A stretch of DNA of 64,000 bases from Bermanella sp051277445 (GCA_051277445.1 JBNMQC010000002.1:1-64000); one strand, 5' to 3'. Shown: positions 50,869-60,684, counted from the stretch's first letter. The notes: generated by a model not told the origin, from the sequence alone. Numbers and translations are program-made.

Positions 50869-52455
50869 TTATAAAGATGACATGAAAATTTGCAGACCAT
50901 CTCGGCCACTATTTTTCACGGTGTATAGGGCTTCATCGGCCTGTTGCCAAGCTTGCATCAACCCATTTTTGACCTCGGCCAGGCCGATGCTGACGGTCAA
51001 GTGGATGGTTTCGTTGATGCCATTGGGCTTAAATTGATGCTCTCTGATTCGTTTTATAATGTAGCTGGCTTTTTCTCTGGCTTGTTCTGTATCGCAATCA
51101 CCTAACAAAATAACGAACTCTTCACCACCAATTCTGGCGACCAAGTCATGAAGTCGACAGCAGGATTGAACAATTTCAGTAAATTCGATTAAGCAGAAAT
51201 CGCCTATTTGATGGCCATATTGATCATTTATTTTTTTAAAATAATCGATGTCTAAGATCATAAGACAGGTGGTTTTTTTCTCACGTTGCTCAAGACTCAA
51301 GAGGCGTTCTGCGTTCTCCATAAAACCGCGACGGTTCATAATGCCTGTTAATGGGTCGCTGATTGCAATGCAGGCTAACTCTTGATTACTGGCTTTAAGC
51401 GCGAGTGATAATCGCCGGAAGTGATAAATCGCAAATGAAAAGATGACGAGTAATACTAAGCTGATTGATGCTACAAAAATTGAAAAAGTATAACTTTTTG
51501 GTACGGCCTCGTTGAAAATAAAACCACTAATATCCTTTGATTCCTTGGTCATATCGAGATCTTTATAGACATTCGCAATATGCTGCCAGCGACCTGGATT
51601 CATGTGACCAATTTGCACAAGTTCTGGCAAGATAGACTCACTTATTTTTTCGGCTTCATACTTTAAATGCTCTTTTGATTTATTAGGGGCGTATTTTTTA
51701 GCAATGATATCAATAGATTCTTCAATATTATCCATCGCATATTGCCAGCCTTGTAAGCTTGCCTGTTTAAAGCGCTTCACTAAATCTGGATTACTTTTAG
51801 CCAGCGATTGCCGGGTAATCAGTACATCACTATAAAAGTTGATGCCGTAGTCTCTCGGTTTGATTAAATGAAAATCGATGTTCTTTTGTTTTAAATAGAA
51901 GGGTTCATTTGATATATAGCCATTGTAAGCATCGACCTTGCCTGAAATTAAATCGTTGATATCAAAGCTGGTGGGGATCACGTTAATACTCTCAGGAGGA
52001 ATGCCCTCTTGGTTTAAAAGTGCAGACAGCTCTGCATTAGCCGGCCTAGGTAATGCCATAAGCGTATGTCCAGGGAGATCTTGGGCGATACGTATGTTTT
52101 TCGATGCTAGGGTTATCCAGACAATAGGTGAGGTCTGGCCGATGGCCGCTAAGGCTAGAATGGGGTCGCCTTCCATATAGTTAATGACCACGGCAGAGTT
52201 GCTAACGGCGAATTGAGCATCATTATTTAAAAGCGCTCTAACGACATTCAGGGCGTCCTTTCCGCCGGGCTTGATATTGACCTTGATCCCTTGCTCTTCA
52301 TAAAAGCCCTTCTCTTGAGCCATATAATAACCGGCAAATTGGAATTGGTCGTACCAGCGCAGCTGCAGTGTGACCTCGTCAACGGCATAGACGATAGAAA
52401 TGGGCGTTAAGAAATACACAAGGCTAAATCGAGTTAACCAAGCTTTGGCATTCAT
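50869..52455 (-). CDS. THI5/NMT1-like solute-binding domain fused to diguanylate cyclase
   Basis: About 528 residues from ATG 52455; a TTG at 52467 is also open. A signal peptide (FSLVYFLTPISIVYA), a periplasmic NMT1/THI5-like binding domain (about 25-300: LQLRWYDQFQFAGYYMAQEKG, then PGGKDALNVVRALL), one membrane helix (about 326-350) and a GGDEF domain (about 365-525) with ARIGGEEFVILL and an RLHD I-site. The ligand class is probably a pyrimidine-like or other small nutrient. No transporter genes lie nearby, so the domain acts as a receptor. Confidence 0.9.
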   Translation of the reverse strand: MNAKAWLTRFSLVYFLTPISIVYAVDEVTLQLRWYDQFQFAGYYMAQEKGFYEEQGIKVNIKPGGKDALNVVRALLNNDAQFAVSNSAVVINYMEGDPILALAAIGQTSPIVWITLASKNIRIAQDLPGHTLMALPRPANAELSALLNQEGIPPESINVIPTSFDINDLISGKVDAYNGYISNEPFYLKQKNIDFHLIKPRDYGINFYSDVLITRQSLAKSNPDLVKRFKQASLQGWQYAMDNIEESIDIIAKKYAPNKSKEHLKYEAEKISESILPELVQIGHMNPGRWQHIANVYKDLDMTKESKDISGFIFNEAVPKSYTFSIFVASISLVLLVIFSFAIYHFRRLSLALKASNQELACIAISDPLTGIMNRRGFMENAERLLSLEQREKKTTCLMILDIDYFKKINDQYGHQIGDFCLIEFTEIVQSCCRLHDLVARIGGEEFVILLGDCDTEQAREKASYIIKRIREHQFKPNGINETIHLTVSIGLAEVKNGLMQAWQQADEALYTVKNSGRDGLQIFMSSL

Positions 52456-52784
52456 GAGTGGCGCCAAGGTGATTAGGATTACTAACAGTATAGGAAGCTT
52501 TGGAATAATTGCTGATTCCAGTAAGGATTATTCGCAAATAGGATAGCTGTGTCCCAATATTACTAATTTTGATGCCATTCGACTCTATTGAGAAGCGTGC
52601 TAACAACAGCAGGTTATGAGGTAAAGGTGAATGTGAATACTAGAAGAAATAAAGGTTCGTTGTCGTGTTTTGATGTATTTTTATGGTAATTCAGGGAGCC
52701 AATGGATATCGACCATTTCTAGAACTCAGCAAGTCTTGCCCAATAACAGGTGCGCTTGTTAATGGGCAATTCTTAGCTAAGCGT
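52456..52784. other. Intergenic region with hairpin behind metY
   Basis: 329 bases without a recognisable gene. At 52736-52769 TTGCCCA and TGGGCAA, with TAACA/TGTTA inside, form a 12-bp stem with one mismatch, right behind the metY stop on the minus strand. It has no T run, so it is not a classical terminator. Nothing else is readable. Confidence 0.5.
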
Positions 52785-54062
52785 TTAAACCTTTACTGCG
52801 TCTAATGCTTGGCTGACATCGGCAATGATATCTTCAATATTTTCAATGCCCACCGAGATGCGTACGAGGTCAGTACTGACTCCAGCTTTGGCTAATTCCG
52901 CTTCGTTTAACTGACGGTGAGTCGTGGAAGCAGGATGGCAGGCCAGTGATTTGGCGTCACCAATGTTCACTAAGCGTAAGATCATTTGCAGAGCATCGAT
53001 AAACTGAGTTCCCGCTTCTAATCCACCTTTGATGCCAAAGCTTAAAATACCGCTGGCTTTACCATTGGTGATTTTTTGGCAGGTATCAAAATATGGGCTG
53101 TCTTCTAGTGCCGCATAATTTACCCAGTTTACTTTGTCGTGAGCGCTCAGAAATGCTGCTAGTTTTTCTGCATTCTGGCAATGACGCTCCATGCGTAAAC
53201 CCAAGGTTTCTAATCCTTGCAGGATCTGGAATGAGTTCATTGGTGAGATTGCCGCACCTGTGTTGCGCAAAGGTACAACGCGACAACGACCAATAAAGGC
53301 CGCGGGCCCCAAGGCTTCTGTGTAAACGACACCATGGTAAGATGGGTCTGGCTCATTCAAAACAGGGAAACGCTTTTTATTGGCAGCCCAGTCAAACTTA
53401 CCAGAGTCAATGATAGCGCCACCAATAGAAGTACCGTGACCGCCAATGTATTTTGTTAATGAATGCACAACAATGTCGGCACCTAATTCAAATGGACGAC
53501 ATAAGAAAGGCGTTGCTACTGTATTATCAACAATGACTGGCACACCGTGTTTATGGGCGATTTCAGCAAGCTTAGTGATGTCCACAACATTGCCGGCAGG
53601 GTTACCGATGGATTCACAAAAAATTGCACGGGTTTTGTCGTCGATGGCGTTCTCAAAGCCTTCGTAATCATCATGAGAGATTAAACGTACATCGATCCCT
53701 TGGTTCGGTAGGGAGTGAGCAAATAGATTGTATGTGCCGCCGTATAATTGGCTGGTGCTGACAATATTGTCACCGGTTTTACATAAGCATTGGATGGCAT
53801 AGGTAATAGCGGCCATGCCAGAGGCCACTGCCAAGGCACCAATGCCACCTTCCATTGCTGCAATGCGTTGCTCTAGTACATCCGTGGTTGGGTTCATGAT
53901 GCGAGTGTAAATATTACCAGGCACTTTTAGATCAAATAAATCGGCGCCGTGCTGGGTGTCGTCAAATGTGTAAGACGTGGTTTGATAGATGGGTACCGCG
54001 GCGGCTTTTGTGGTGGCCTCTGATGTGTAGCCATGATGTAGCGCCAGTGATTCGAGTTTCAT
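52785..54062 (-). CDS. metY: O-acetylhomoserine aminocarboxypropyltransferase (sulfhydrylase)
   Basis: 425 residues, PLP enzyme of the Cys/Met metabolism family. YTRIMNPTTDVLEQRIAAMEGG (about 50-71), SLTKYIGGHGTSIGG with the PLP Lys at about 204, and a C-terminal HPASTTHRQL ... VRISVGIE. Length and the extended C-terminal domain favour MetY (direct sulfhydrylation of O-acetylhomoserine to homocysteine) over MetB or MetZ. AGGATAAC precedes the ATG. I looked for a SAM riboswitch in the 132 bases upstream and saw none. Confidence 0.93.
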   Translation of the reverse strand: MKLESLALHHGYTSEATTKAAAVPIYQTTSYTFDDTQHGADLFDLKVPGNIYTRIMNPTTDVLEQRIAAMEGGIGALAVASGMAAITYAIQCLCKTGDNIVSTSQLYGGTYNLFAHSLPNQGIDVRLISHDDYEGFENAIDDKTRAIFCESIGNPAGNVVDITKLAEIAHKHGVPVIVDNTVATPFLCRPFELGADIVVHSLTKYIGGHGTSIGGAIIDSGKFDWAANKKRFPVLNEPDPSYHGVVYTEALGPAAFIGRCRVVPLRNTGAAISPMNSFQILQGLETLGLRMERHCQNAEKLAAFLSAHDKVNWVNYAALEDSPYFDTCQKITNGKASGILSFGIKGGLEAGTQFIDALQMILRLVNIGDAKSLACHPASTTHRQLNEAELAKAGVSTDLVRISVGIENIEDIIADVSQALDAVKV

Positions 54063-54194
54063 ACGTTATCCTTACTAATAAAATGATATACATACCATGC
54101 ACGGGTATAGCCGTCACTCTACTGCATTTTTTGTCATATTTGCATGGCTAAAAGCAATCAATGTTACACTTGCCCCACATAAATTTATAAGTGG

Positions 54195-56270
54195 GTGTTC
54201 GTTTTGCATTTAAAGCGTCAATTGCACCGTCGATTATTGAAAATAACGTTGGCGGTTTTGATCATTTTATTATCGCTACAGTGGCTAATTCCGGCGCTGG
54301 GTCTTTACGCACTGAAACAATGGTACAGCGAGCAAGGTGAAGGATATGAGCTAATCGTTGAAGATTGGACGTTTTCTCCTTGGCGCGGATTAGTTCAATT
54401 CAAAAACGTACGTTTTCAATATGCCCAGCAAATGTCCTCGTTTAATGAGCTGACGTTAAATATTGCCATGCTGGATTTAGCTAAGCGCAATCTTGCAATT
54501 GAGTATGCTCGTTTTGATGGTTTGAAGCTGACAGTCAATCAAGATGAAGAGGGAGTGAACTTGTTAGGCCTGTCGTCTAGCCTATTGCAAAACGAAGACG
54601 CTAATAACCCCCAGCGTGCTGCAGAAGAGAGTGTTAGCGAGTCGGTATCAGCAAGCGATGCACCTGAAACGCCATCGTGGACATTTGAAATTCGAGACGT
54701 CGAACTCAATAATCATGTTTTTGCATTTAGCCGATCCAGTGCAGATATCGCATTTGAGCTCACTCATATTGGTGTTACGGGCATCAACCCGCTTAAAGAA
54801 ATCCGCATCAACAGTGAGGTCATTATTCATTCGTTGCAAAATAGGCAGCCGGCGATCTCTATTAACGAGCCTGTCACGATTAAACTGAATGGTTCGTTGC
54901 AACAATTAATGAAAACCCCTTCTTTTAATGGGGATTTAATTGTGGAGAACATGAAGGTGGCGACTCCATGGCTGCCTGATAGTGGATTCAAACGCGTCAT
55001 GTTATCGAACATCAGTGCCTCCAAAGAACTGCAATCATTATCTCAGTTGGATATTGAAGCCTTATTTATTGAAGAGCAGATGCTGTCTCTTAAACATTAT
55101 TATGCGCAGGATATTCGTTTTAAAGACAATACTCTGACAACAGGGCTGCACGAATGGGGTGGATTAAGCACTACGTTGAATGTCAACGAAGACGGCGGGC
55201 TTGAGCAGCTAACGCTGGATAAGACGGATTCACAACCCTCTCAAGCGCAAACGCCGGCTGACAATACTGGCAGTAATACGGGGGCTGACAACCAGACACC
55301 TTTTAATTTTTTCATCACTGAAATCAGGCAAGACAGTCAACAGCCTTCATATATTAACATTCGAAACAGCCATGTTAATCCAACATTAAATTTGGGTATC
55401 ACGTTGAATCAATTGGTTGTTAAAAATATTAATAACCAGCAAGAAACAATATCGTTAATGTTGGAAGCGAAATCAGATGAATACAGCCGAATCATGCTTG
55501 AGAGTAACGTCGCGAGCAAGGATCAAATCAATGGCGATATTGTATTGAAGATTGATCAGTTCGATTTGGTACCATTGAATGGTTATGTGGCGAAAGCGAT
55601 TGGTTATCACGTTGAGCAAGGTCAATTGAATCTAGGTGCTAGCGTTAAAATAAATCAAGGGCAGCTTTCTGGAGATGCCCAGTTGGTGGTGAGAAACAGC
55701 AATCTAATACCAGAAGATCAAGCCACGATGGACCGCATTAGTAAGCAAATATCTATGCCAATAGAAACGGTATTATCATTAATTAAAGACGATGATAATA
55801 ATATGGAAATGAATATCCCTATTAAGGGCGATATTAATGCGCCGGATTTTGGTGTTGATGATTTAATTTCTCAGTTGGGCCAAAAGGCACTCACCAGTGC
55901 GACTTTGCATTATATTAAACAAGCCATTTTTCCATACGGACTGCTAGTCAGTGTCGCCGACTATGTAGGTGACGAGTTGTTCTCTATTTCACTTACTCCC
56001 ATTGTATTTGTAGAGGATGAGCTTGATGAAAAACAGCAAGGCTACTTATTGAAAGTAGTTGCCTTAATGAATGACAAAGCGAGTTTGCAGTTAAGGGTTT
56101 GTGCGCAAGTGGATAAAGCCGAGAAAACACAAGATTGGCAGCAAATGGCGCTTGATAAAGCCAATAAGATCAAGCGATTTTTGGTGGATCAAGATGAAAC
56201 CCTGTCACCAAGGATTGTGTTATGCCAGCCAAAAATTGATGATGTAACCCAGATTAAATTGGGTTTTTAG
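54195..56270 (+). CDS. DUF748 / AsmA-like envelope protein
   Basis: 691 residues. An N-terminal membrane anchor (about 14-36) is followed by repeated AsmA-like beta regions with DUF748 patterns (LNLGASVKINQGQLSGDAQL, DQFDLVPLNGYVAKAIGY). Such proteins span the periplasm and help move or sort lipids. GTG start at 54195, without a good Shine-Dalgarno; a nearby TTG is possible. A low-complexity linker (about 345-375, Gln/Ala/Thr/Asn) splits the protein. It lies 30 bases before the response-regulator gene. Confidence 0.83.
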   Translation: MFVLHLKRQLHRRLLKITLAVLIILLSLQWLIPALGLYALKQWYSEQGEGYELIVEDWTFSPWRGLVQFKNVRFQYAQQMSSFNELTLNIAMLDLAKRNLAIEYARFDGLKLTVNQDEEGVNLLGLSSSLLQNEDANNPQRAAEESVSESVSASDAPETPSWTFEIRDVELNNHVFAFSRSSADIAFELTHIGVTGINPLKEIRINSEVIIHSLQNRQPAISINEPVTIKLNGSLQQLMKTPSFNGDLIVENMKVATPWLPDSGFKRVMLSNISASKELQSLSQLDIEALFIEEQMLSLKHYYAQDIRFKDNTLTTGLHEWGGLSTTLNVNEDGGLEQLTLDKTDSQPSQAQTPADNTGSNTGADNQTPFNFFITEIRQDSQQPSYINIRNSHVNPTLNLGITLNQLVVKNINNQQETISLMLEAKSDEYSRIMLESNVASKDQINGDIVLKIDQFDLVPLNGYVAKAIGYHVEQGQLNLGASVKINQGQLSGDAQLVVRNSNLIPEDQATMDRISKQISMPIETVLSLIKDDDNNMEMNIPIKGDINAPDFGVDDLISQLGQKALTSATLHYIKQAIFPYGLLVSVADYVGDELFSISLTPIVFVEDELDEKQQGYLLKVVALMNDKASLQLRVCAQVDKAEKTQDWQQMALDKANKIKRFLVDQDETLSPRIVLCQPKIDDVTQIKLGF

Positions 56271-56300
56271 GCAGAAATAGTCGCAAATTTAATAACCGAT

Positions 56301-56924
56301 ATGTTGTATGATGACGTTATGATGACAGCTAAATCTTTTACCTCAAAAATCCTAATTATCGATGACCATCAAATCTATTTAGATGGTCTCGAAATGCTGC
56401 TTAGACAGGCGTTTGAGCAGGCTAGTATTTATAAAGCCTGCAATCTTGAAGAGGCTCGAGTACACCTTCAATCCGGTGTGGAGTTTGATCTGATTCTGCT
56501 GGATTTAACACTTAATGATGCCAATGGCTTTCAATTGTGTGAGCTGGATGAATTAAAGCATCAACCGATCGCGATTCTCTCCGCCTCTGAGCATCTTAAG
56601 GACATTCAGCAGGCACGTACGCTAGGGCTATTGGGCTTTTTAAATAAGGCCAGTGACAATGTGAAACTCATTGACGATATCCAGCGCTTGCTGCAAGGTG
56701 AATGTATTTATCCAGAGGCTGGCGTAGCTTCCTTGATATTGACCCCTAGGCAGCAAGATGTGCTGAATCTATTATCGGAGGGCTATCCTAATAAAGTCAT
56801 CTGCAAGGAGTTAAAGCTCAGCGAGGCTACCGTGAAGACGCATCTACGTGCCCTGTTCAGTATTCTAGATGTACATACCCGTACCCAATGTGTAAATGTG
56901 GCACGAGAGAAAAACCTTATTTAA
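56301..56924 (+). CDS. LuxR/NarL-family response regulator
   Basis: 207 residues. Receiver domain (about 15-130: ILIIDDHQIYLDGLEMLLRQ, phospho-Asp in LILLDLTLND at about 70, Lys in LNKAS) and a LuxR-type HTH (about 143-205: LTPRQQDVLNLLSEGYPNKV, then LSEATVKTHLRALF). The start may be ATG 56301 or one of two ATGs 18-21 bases later. It overlaps the convergent hybrid kinase by 8 bases and is its probable partner. Confidence 0.9.
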   Translation: MLYDDVMMTAKSFTSKILIIDDHQIYLDGLEMLLRQAFEQASIYKACNLEEARVHLQSGVEFDLILLDLTLNDANGFQLCELDELKHQPIAILSASEHLKDIQQARTLGLLGFLNKASDNVKLIDDIQRLLQGECIYPEAGVASLILTPRQQDVLNLLSEGYPNKVICKELKLSEATVKTHLRALFSILDVHTRTQCVNVAREKNLI

Positions 56925-58593
56925 TCGCGAGCAATTTGGCTCTGAGCCTGGATGGGCTTAATGGCTTACGTAAAAATTGGCTGTTATAGTTCTGTGCTAG
57001 GTTTAATAAATTTTCTCCCCCGTGAGAGGACATGAGAATACTCGGAATGTCTTTGTCGTTTGCATATTTAATGATTTCCTCTCCGCAACCATCGCTCAAA
57101 TTCCAATCACTGATAATGCAATGCCAATCCTGTGTAATTAGGTTCATTGCATGCTGTATTCCATTCACACTGATTACGTCATAGTCCCATTGTTTAAGCA
57201 TGGCCTCGACGCTGGTTAACACGTCAGGGTCATCATCAACGAGCAAAATTCGTTTTTTCTCAATTGTGCTTTCATTAATTTGGTCTTCGTTTTGAGCTCG
57301 CGGCAGGCGAACGCTAAAGATGGTTTCACCTGGTTGGCTAGTGAATTCTAAGTTATGGTGTAAACGCTTACAGAATTGCGCCACGATGGCCAAGCCTAGT
57401 CCTAAGCCATCTTGTGATTGCTGACCTTTAATGAATTCATTAAAAAGAGTGGATTTCAGCTCATGATGGATGCCTTTACCATCATCAATAATTTTTAGGG
57501 TGACCTGATCATGGCTTACGACGCTGTGAATCCATATGTGATTACATTGGCTATGGTTGAGTGCATTCTCAATTAAGTTATGAAGGATACGGCTAAGCAT
57601 GGTGAAGTCGCTAAAAACATAGCACGGCTCAACAGTGATCTTGAGTTGAATATCATGCTTTTGCAGTCTTGACTTAAATAGATTGGCAATTTGCTCAACG
57701 ATTTGAATCAGTGAAAATTCGGTCAACTTTGGCTGAATTAAATTTAAATTGATTTTAGAGATATCAAGCATTTGAGTGAACATGGAGTTCAGCGAGCGAA
57801 TACCTTGATTCAATTGTTCTATGTTTGGATCATCCGGTCGTTCTTCTTTGAGCACATCCCCCATGAGGGCAATCCCCTGCAAAGGCTGTCGAATATCATG
57901 ACTGGCGGCTGCTAGGTATTTGTTTTTTTGCTGAATGGACTTCAGTGCGTGTTGGTGATGGATATCCAACATGCGTTTGCGTAAGAAGTTGGCTCTTTGA
58001 TTGTGTTCGGTGACATAGGCCCCAATAGCCGCTGAGACCAGCACGATACTTAAAAACAAAACATGATTTAAATAATCCGCGAAGTTTAAATAAAACAACG
58101 GCTCGCTCAGGGCGTATAGCACCACCATGGCAATATTAATGCTTAAGGCTAAATAAAATGGCAAAGCCATAATAAAAAAACCATACATCATGACAATCAT
58201 GAGTCCTTCATATGGTAGGTCAATTCCCTGTACATGAGCCAGCCAAATAATATAAATAATGCTTAAACTGGTGATTAATAACGTCGCACTGTATACCCAT
58301 AAATAATAACGAGGCGGTTTGAAATATAACCATAGGGTAACAACGATAATCGCGGGCAAGACTAAACCGATTCGTACAATGGATGTGTGCATGGCGATTG
58401 CGGGGTGCAGTAAGAACCAGTCGAGCACACAGAATATCAATACAAAAATACCTGCTGAGATGCCAACAGGCAGTACGCGGTTTAATATGCGTTGACGCAC
58501 AAACCCTTGAAATTCGGTCTCAAGGGGTTTGGGGAAGATTAACCAAGGAAAGCCCTTGGTGATGGTTTGATTAATAATCGATAATTTATCCAT
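56917..58593 (-). CDS. Hybrid histidine kinase with multi-helix membrane sensor
   Basis: About 558 residues from ATG 58593 (MDKLSIINQT). Six hydrophobic helices (about 44-195), a HisKA domain with ASHDIRQPLQG (His232), an HATPase with IENALNHS, DDGKGIH and GLGLAIVAQF, and a C-terminal receiver with Asp in IISDWNLSDG at about 494. The phospho-relay probably passes to the LuxR-type regulator encoded opposite. The ligand is unknown. The start lacks a clear Shine-Dalgarno; upstream in-frame codons overlap the lipase chaperone gene. Confidence 0.88.
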   Translation of the reverse strand: MDKLSIINQTITKGFPWLIFPKPLETEFQGFVRQRILNRVLPVGISAGIFVLIFCVLDWFLLHPAIAMHTSIVRIGLVLPAIIVVTLWLYFKPPRYYLWVYSATLLITSLSIIYIIWLAHVQGIDLPYEGLMIVMMYGFFIMALPFYLALSINIAMVVLYALSEPLFYLNFADYLNHVLFLSIVLVSAAIGAYVTEHNQRANFLRKRMLDIHHQHALKSIQQKNKYLAAASHDIRQPLQGIALMGDVLKEERPDDPNIEQLNQGIRSLNSMFTQMLDISKINLNLIQPKLTEFSLIQIVEQIANLFKSRLQKHDIQLKITVEPCYVFSDFTMLSRILHNLIENALNHSQCNHIWIHSVVSHDQVTLKIIDDGKGIHHELKSTLFNEFIKGQQSQDGLGLGLAIVAQFCKRLHHNLEFTSQPGETIFSVRLPRAQNEDQINESTIEKKRILLVDDDPDVLTSVEAMLKQWDYDVISVNGIQHAMNLITQDWHCIISDWNLSDGCGEEIIKYANDKDIPSILMSSHGGENLLNLAQNYNSQFLRKPLSPSRLRAKLLAIK

Positions 58594-58640
58594 TGCGCGA
58601 GTGTGCCAATGGATGGTGTTTGGCTCAAGCAAAGAATGGC

Positions 58641-59669
58641 TTATTGGCCTTGCTGTGCCAGTTGCCAAGCCTGAACCATACTGTACTCCTCATCTGTAAA
58701 GTACTGCGAGGCAATGTCACTGATGGCATTTTGTTCACTGATGCTATCAAGGCCTTGGTTGTTGAGCTCATCTATGGCTTGTGTGAATTGTTGGTATTTA
58801 CGCTTCAATTGCTGTTGAGATTGAAAGTCTTCTACGATGATCTGTGCCTGCTCGCTATCAAAGTTATTAAAAGCGAATTCGCGTATTTCGTCGGTGCTTG
58901 GGTCATTGGCTAGTAAGTTACTGTAGTCCTGCATGGCTTTGGCTTGATTTTCTTGACGGTCAATGATTTCAATCATGTTCTGCGGTAGTTGTGCTTTTGC
59001 TAGTGCTTTAAGTTGCTGGCGCTCTTCAATGCTAAGGGACTCATCTAAATCCGCTTTCATATTACTAAGGGTATATTGGGCATACGCTTCGTCTTCGACA
59101 AATAAAGCATGGGCGACCTCGCCACCTAAATAGGTGCGGCGTAAATCGTATAAGGTTTGAAGTCCTTGTTCTAATACGCTGTAACGGTACTGGGCATCGA
59201 ACTCTGAGCGTTGGGAATCAATCGGCAGAGCTAAGGCATCAAAGCTGGCCTCTTTAAAGGCTAAATAGTTTTTAAGTACCTCCATTGCGGCATCCGCGGC
59301 CTCTTTTGGTAGACCATGATAGAAATGCAAACGCAGACGTTGAAGCGCCTGTTCAGGCGTGACTTGCCCGACACTGCTCAGAAAGTAGTCCATGAATGCT
59401 TTAAATTCTGTATCGATAATGAGTGAGCCATTGTCATCGGTACGAATTAAACCGGCAATTTGGGTATCAAGGCTATCATTGGAATAAGGGGTTTCTAGCG
59501 CAGAGAAATCTAATGTTTGCTCATTCACATTGGCTAAAATAGTTTGTGCCCCGCGAAGGGGGTTGCTGTTTGGAGGCATTTCATTGGATGAATATAAAGA
59601 GGCGCTATTGTTGAATACATATAAAATGGCGAGAAGAAAAACCGCACTGATACCGAAAATAAACTTCAT
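58641..59669 (-). CDS. Lipase-specific foldase (lipase chaperone)
   Basis: 342 residues. One N-terminal membrane anchor (about 5-20), a polar linker and the helical LifO domain with FKAFMDYFLSSVGQ, close to the family motif RxxFDYFLSAxGE, and LRLHFYHGLPKEAADA. It is anchored in the inner membrane and folds the partner lipase in the periplasm before type II secretion. It follows the lipase gene directly (67 bases), as in Pseudomonas lipA-lipB. Confidence 0.9.
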   Translation of the reverse strand: MKFIFGISAVFLLAILYVFNNSASLYSSNEMPPNSNPLRGAQTILANVNEQTLDFSALETPYSNDSLDTQIAGLIRTDDNGSLIIDTEFKAFMDYFLSSVGQVTPEQALQRLRLHFYHGLPKEAADAAMEVLKNYLAFKEASFDALALPIDSQRSEFDAQYRYSVLEQGLQTLYDLRRTYLGGEVAHALFVEDEAYAQYTLSNMKADLDESLSIEERQQLKALAKAQLPQNMIEIIDRQENQAKAMQDYSNLLANDPSTDEIREFAFNNFDSEQAQIIVEDFQSQQQLKRKYQQFTQAIDELNNQGLDSISEQNAISDIASQYFTDEEYSMVQAWQLAQQGQ

Positions 59670-59736
59670 CGTATGAGCCTTTGATCATTATTATTATGAG
59701 CGACACACATCCCTGTGTATCTAGTTTATAGCACGA

Positions 59737-60684
59737 CTATAGGCCTTTACCTTTTAGGCGGTTTGCATGCTTGGTGTATAACGAAACAGGGTTAGTCCAG
59801 CCATTGATACCAAATACTTGGTTGGTGGCATCTAGGTGGTTCATGTGATAACTATCACCGATAACGCTACCTAGGTAAGTGGCACACACACCCACAAGAC
59901 CATCGCTCTTCTCGTTACCAAACACTTTTGAGGTTAGGTATAAAAACGGATCAGAAACATCAAGAACGTTGGTGGTTGCATCGTTACCTGTCCATGAAAA
60001 TAACTTAATGCTCTTACCATTTACATTATGATTTTCACCACTTTTTGCACAATAGCTTGAAGTGTTAATGCCCCAAGGTGTGTAGTTGTTGATTTGCGCA
60101 GTGCCTGCAGTGGTGAGTGTTTCAAGTGCCGCTACTGAATTTTGACTCAGGTTTTGCCCGTTAGATGAAATTGCATCAATAAAATCACCGACTGCATTTG
60201 CAACCGCTGCTACGGTGGTTTCAGTCACCGAACCGGCAGGCAGTGCGCCTCGTAAAAAATCAGCGACTTTAGAGCCTTTATTTACACCGTTAATAGATGT
60301 AATTGAGGCAATGTAGTTTTTAGAATCACCATAATTCAACAAAATACGTGAAGTAGGGGAACCTTGAGAGTGGGCCATGATATTCACTTTGCCACTACCA
60401 TATTGCTGAGCACAACTTTTCACTTGAGGTGCAAGCGAGGCTGCACGATCAAAGCTAGAAGAAAAGCTGCTAACAGCCGCAATACATACTTTGGCGCCGT
60501 CTTTGGTTAGGTTGTAAGGGATATTGTAGAAATAATCCACAATGCCACCTAGTCTGTCCCAGCCAGAAACGCCATGCACGAGCATGATTGGGTGTTTGGT
60601 TTTGGTGTATCCCCACCAGGCTAAGCTGGTATTGGAGAATAGCACCAACAATAGGGCACTTAGCCCAAAGGTGATTGCACGCAT
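59737..60684 (-). CDS. Secreted triacylglycerol lipase, family I.1/I.2-like
   Basis: 315 residues from ATG 60684 with a signal peptide ending SNTSLA. The oxyanion segment is IMLVHGVSGWD (about 34-44) and the catalytic Asp is in SDGLVGVCATYLG. The His is in HMNHLDATNQ, together with the Ca-site Asp. Two Cys (SYCAKSG and VGVCATY) match the known disulfide. The nucleophile elbow reads AHSQG, where most relatives have GHSHG or GHSQG. An earlier in-frame start would place 22 residues before the signal peptide. It forms a pair with the chaperone gene. Confidence 0.92.
   Translation of the reverse strand: MRAITFGLSALLLVLFSNTSLAWWGYTKTKHPIMLVHGVSGWDRLGGIVDYFYNIPYNLTKDGAKVCIAAVSSFSSSFDRAASLAPQVKSCAQQYGSGKVNIMAHSQGSPTSRILLNYGDSKNYIASITSINGVNKGSKVADFLRGALPAGSVTETTVAAVANAVGDFIDAISSNGQNLSQNSVAALETLTTAGTAQINNYTPWGINTSSYCAKSGENHNVNGKSIKLFSWTGNDATTNVLDVSDPFLYLTSKVFGNEKSDGLVGVCATYLGSVIGDSYHMNHLDATNQVFGINGWTNPVSLYTKHANRLKGKGL

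Noticed and set aside
52736..52769. Rho-independent terminator of metY
   Set aside because: The stem is good but there is no T run on the minus strand, so I list it as a hairpin only.
54063..54194. SAM riboswitch upstream of metY
   Set aside because: I could not find the stems of a known SAM riboswitch or a terminator in the 132 bases; only a normal ribosome-binding site is seen.
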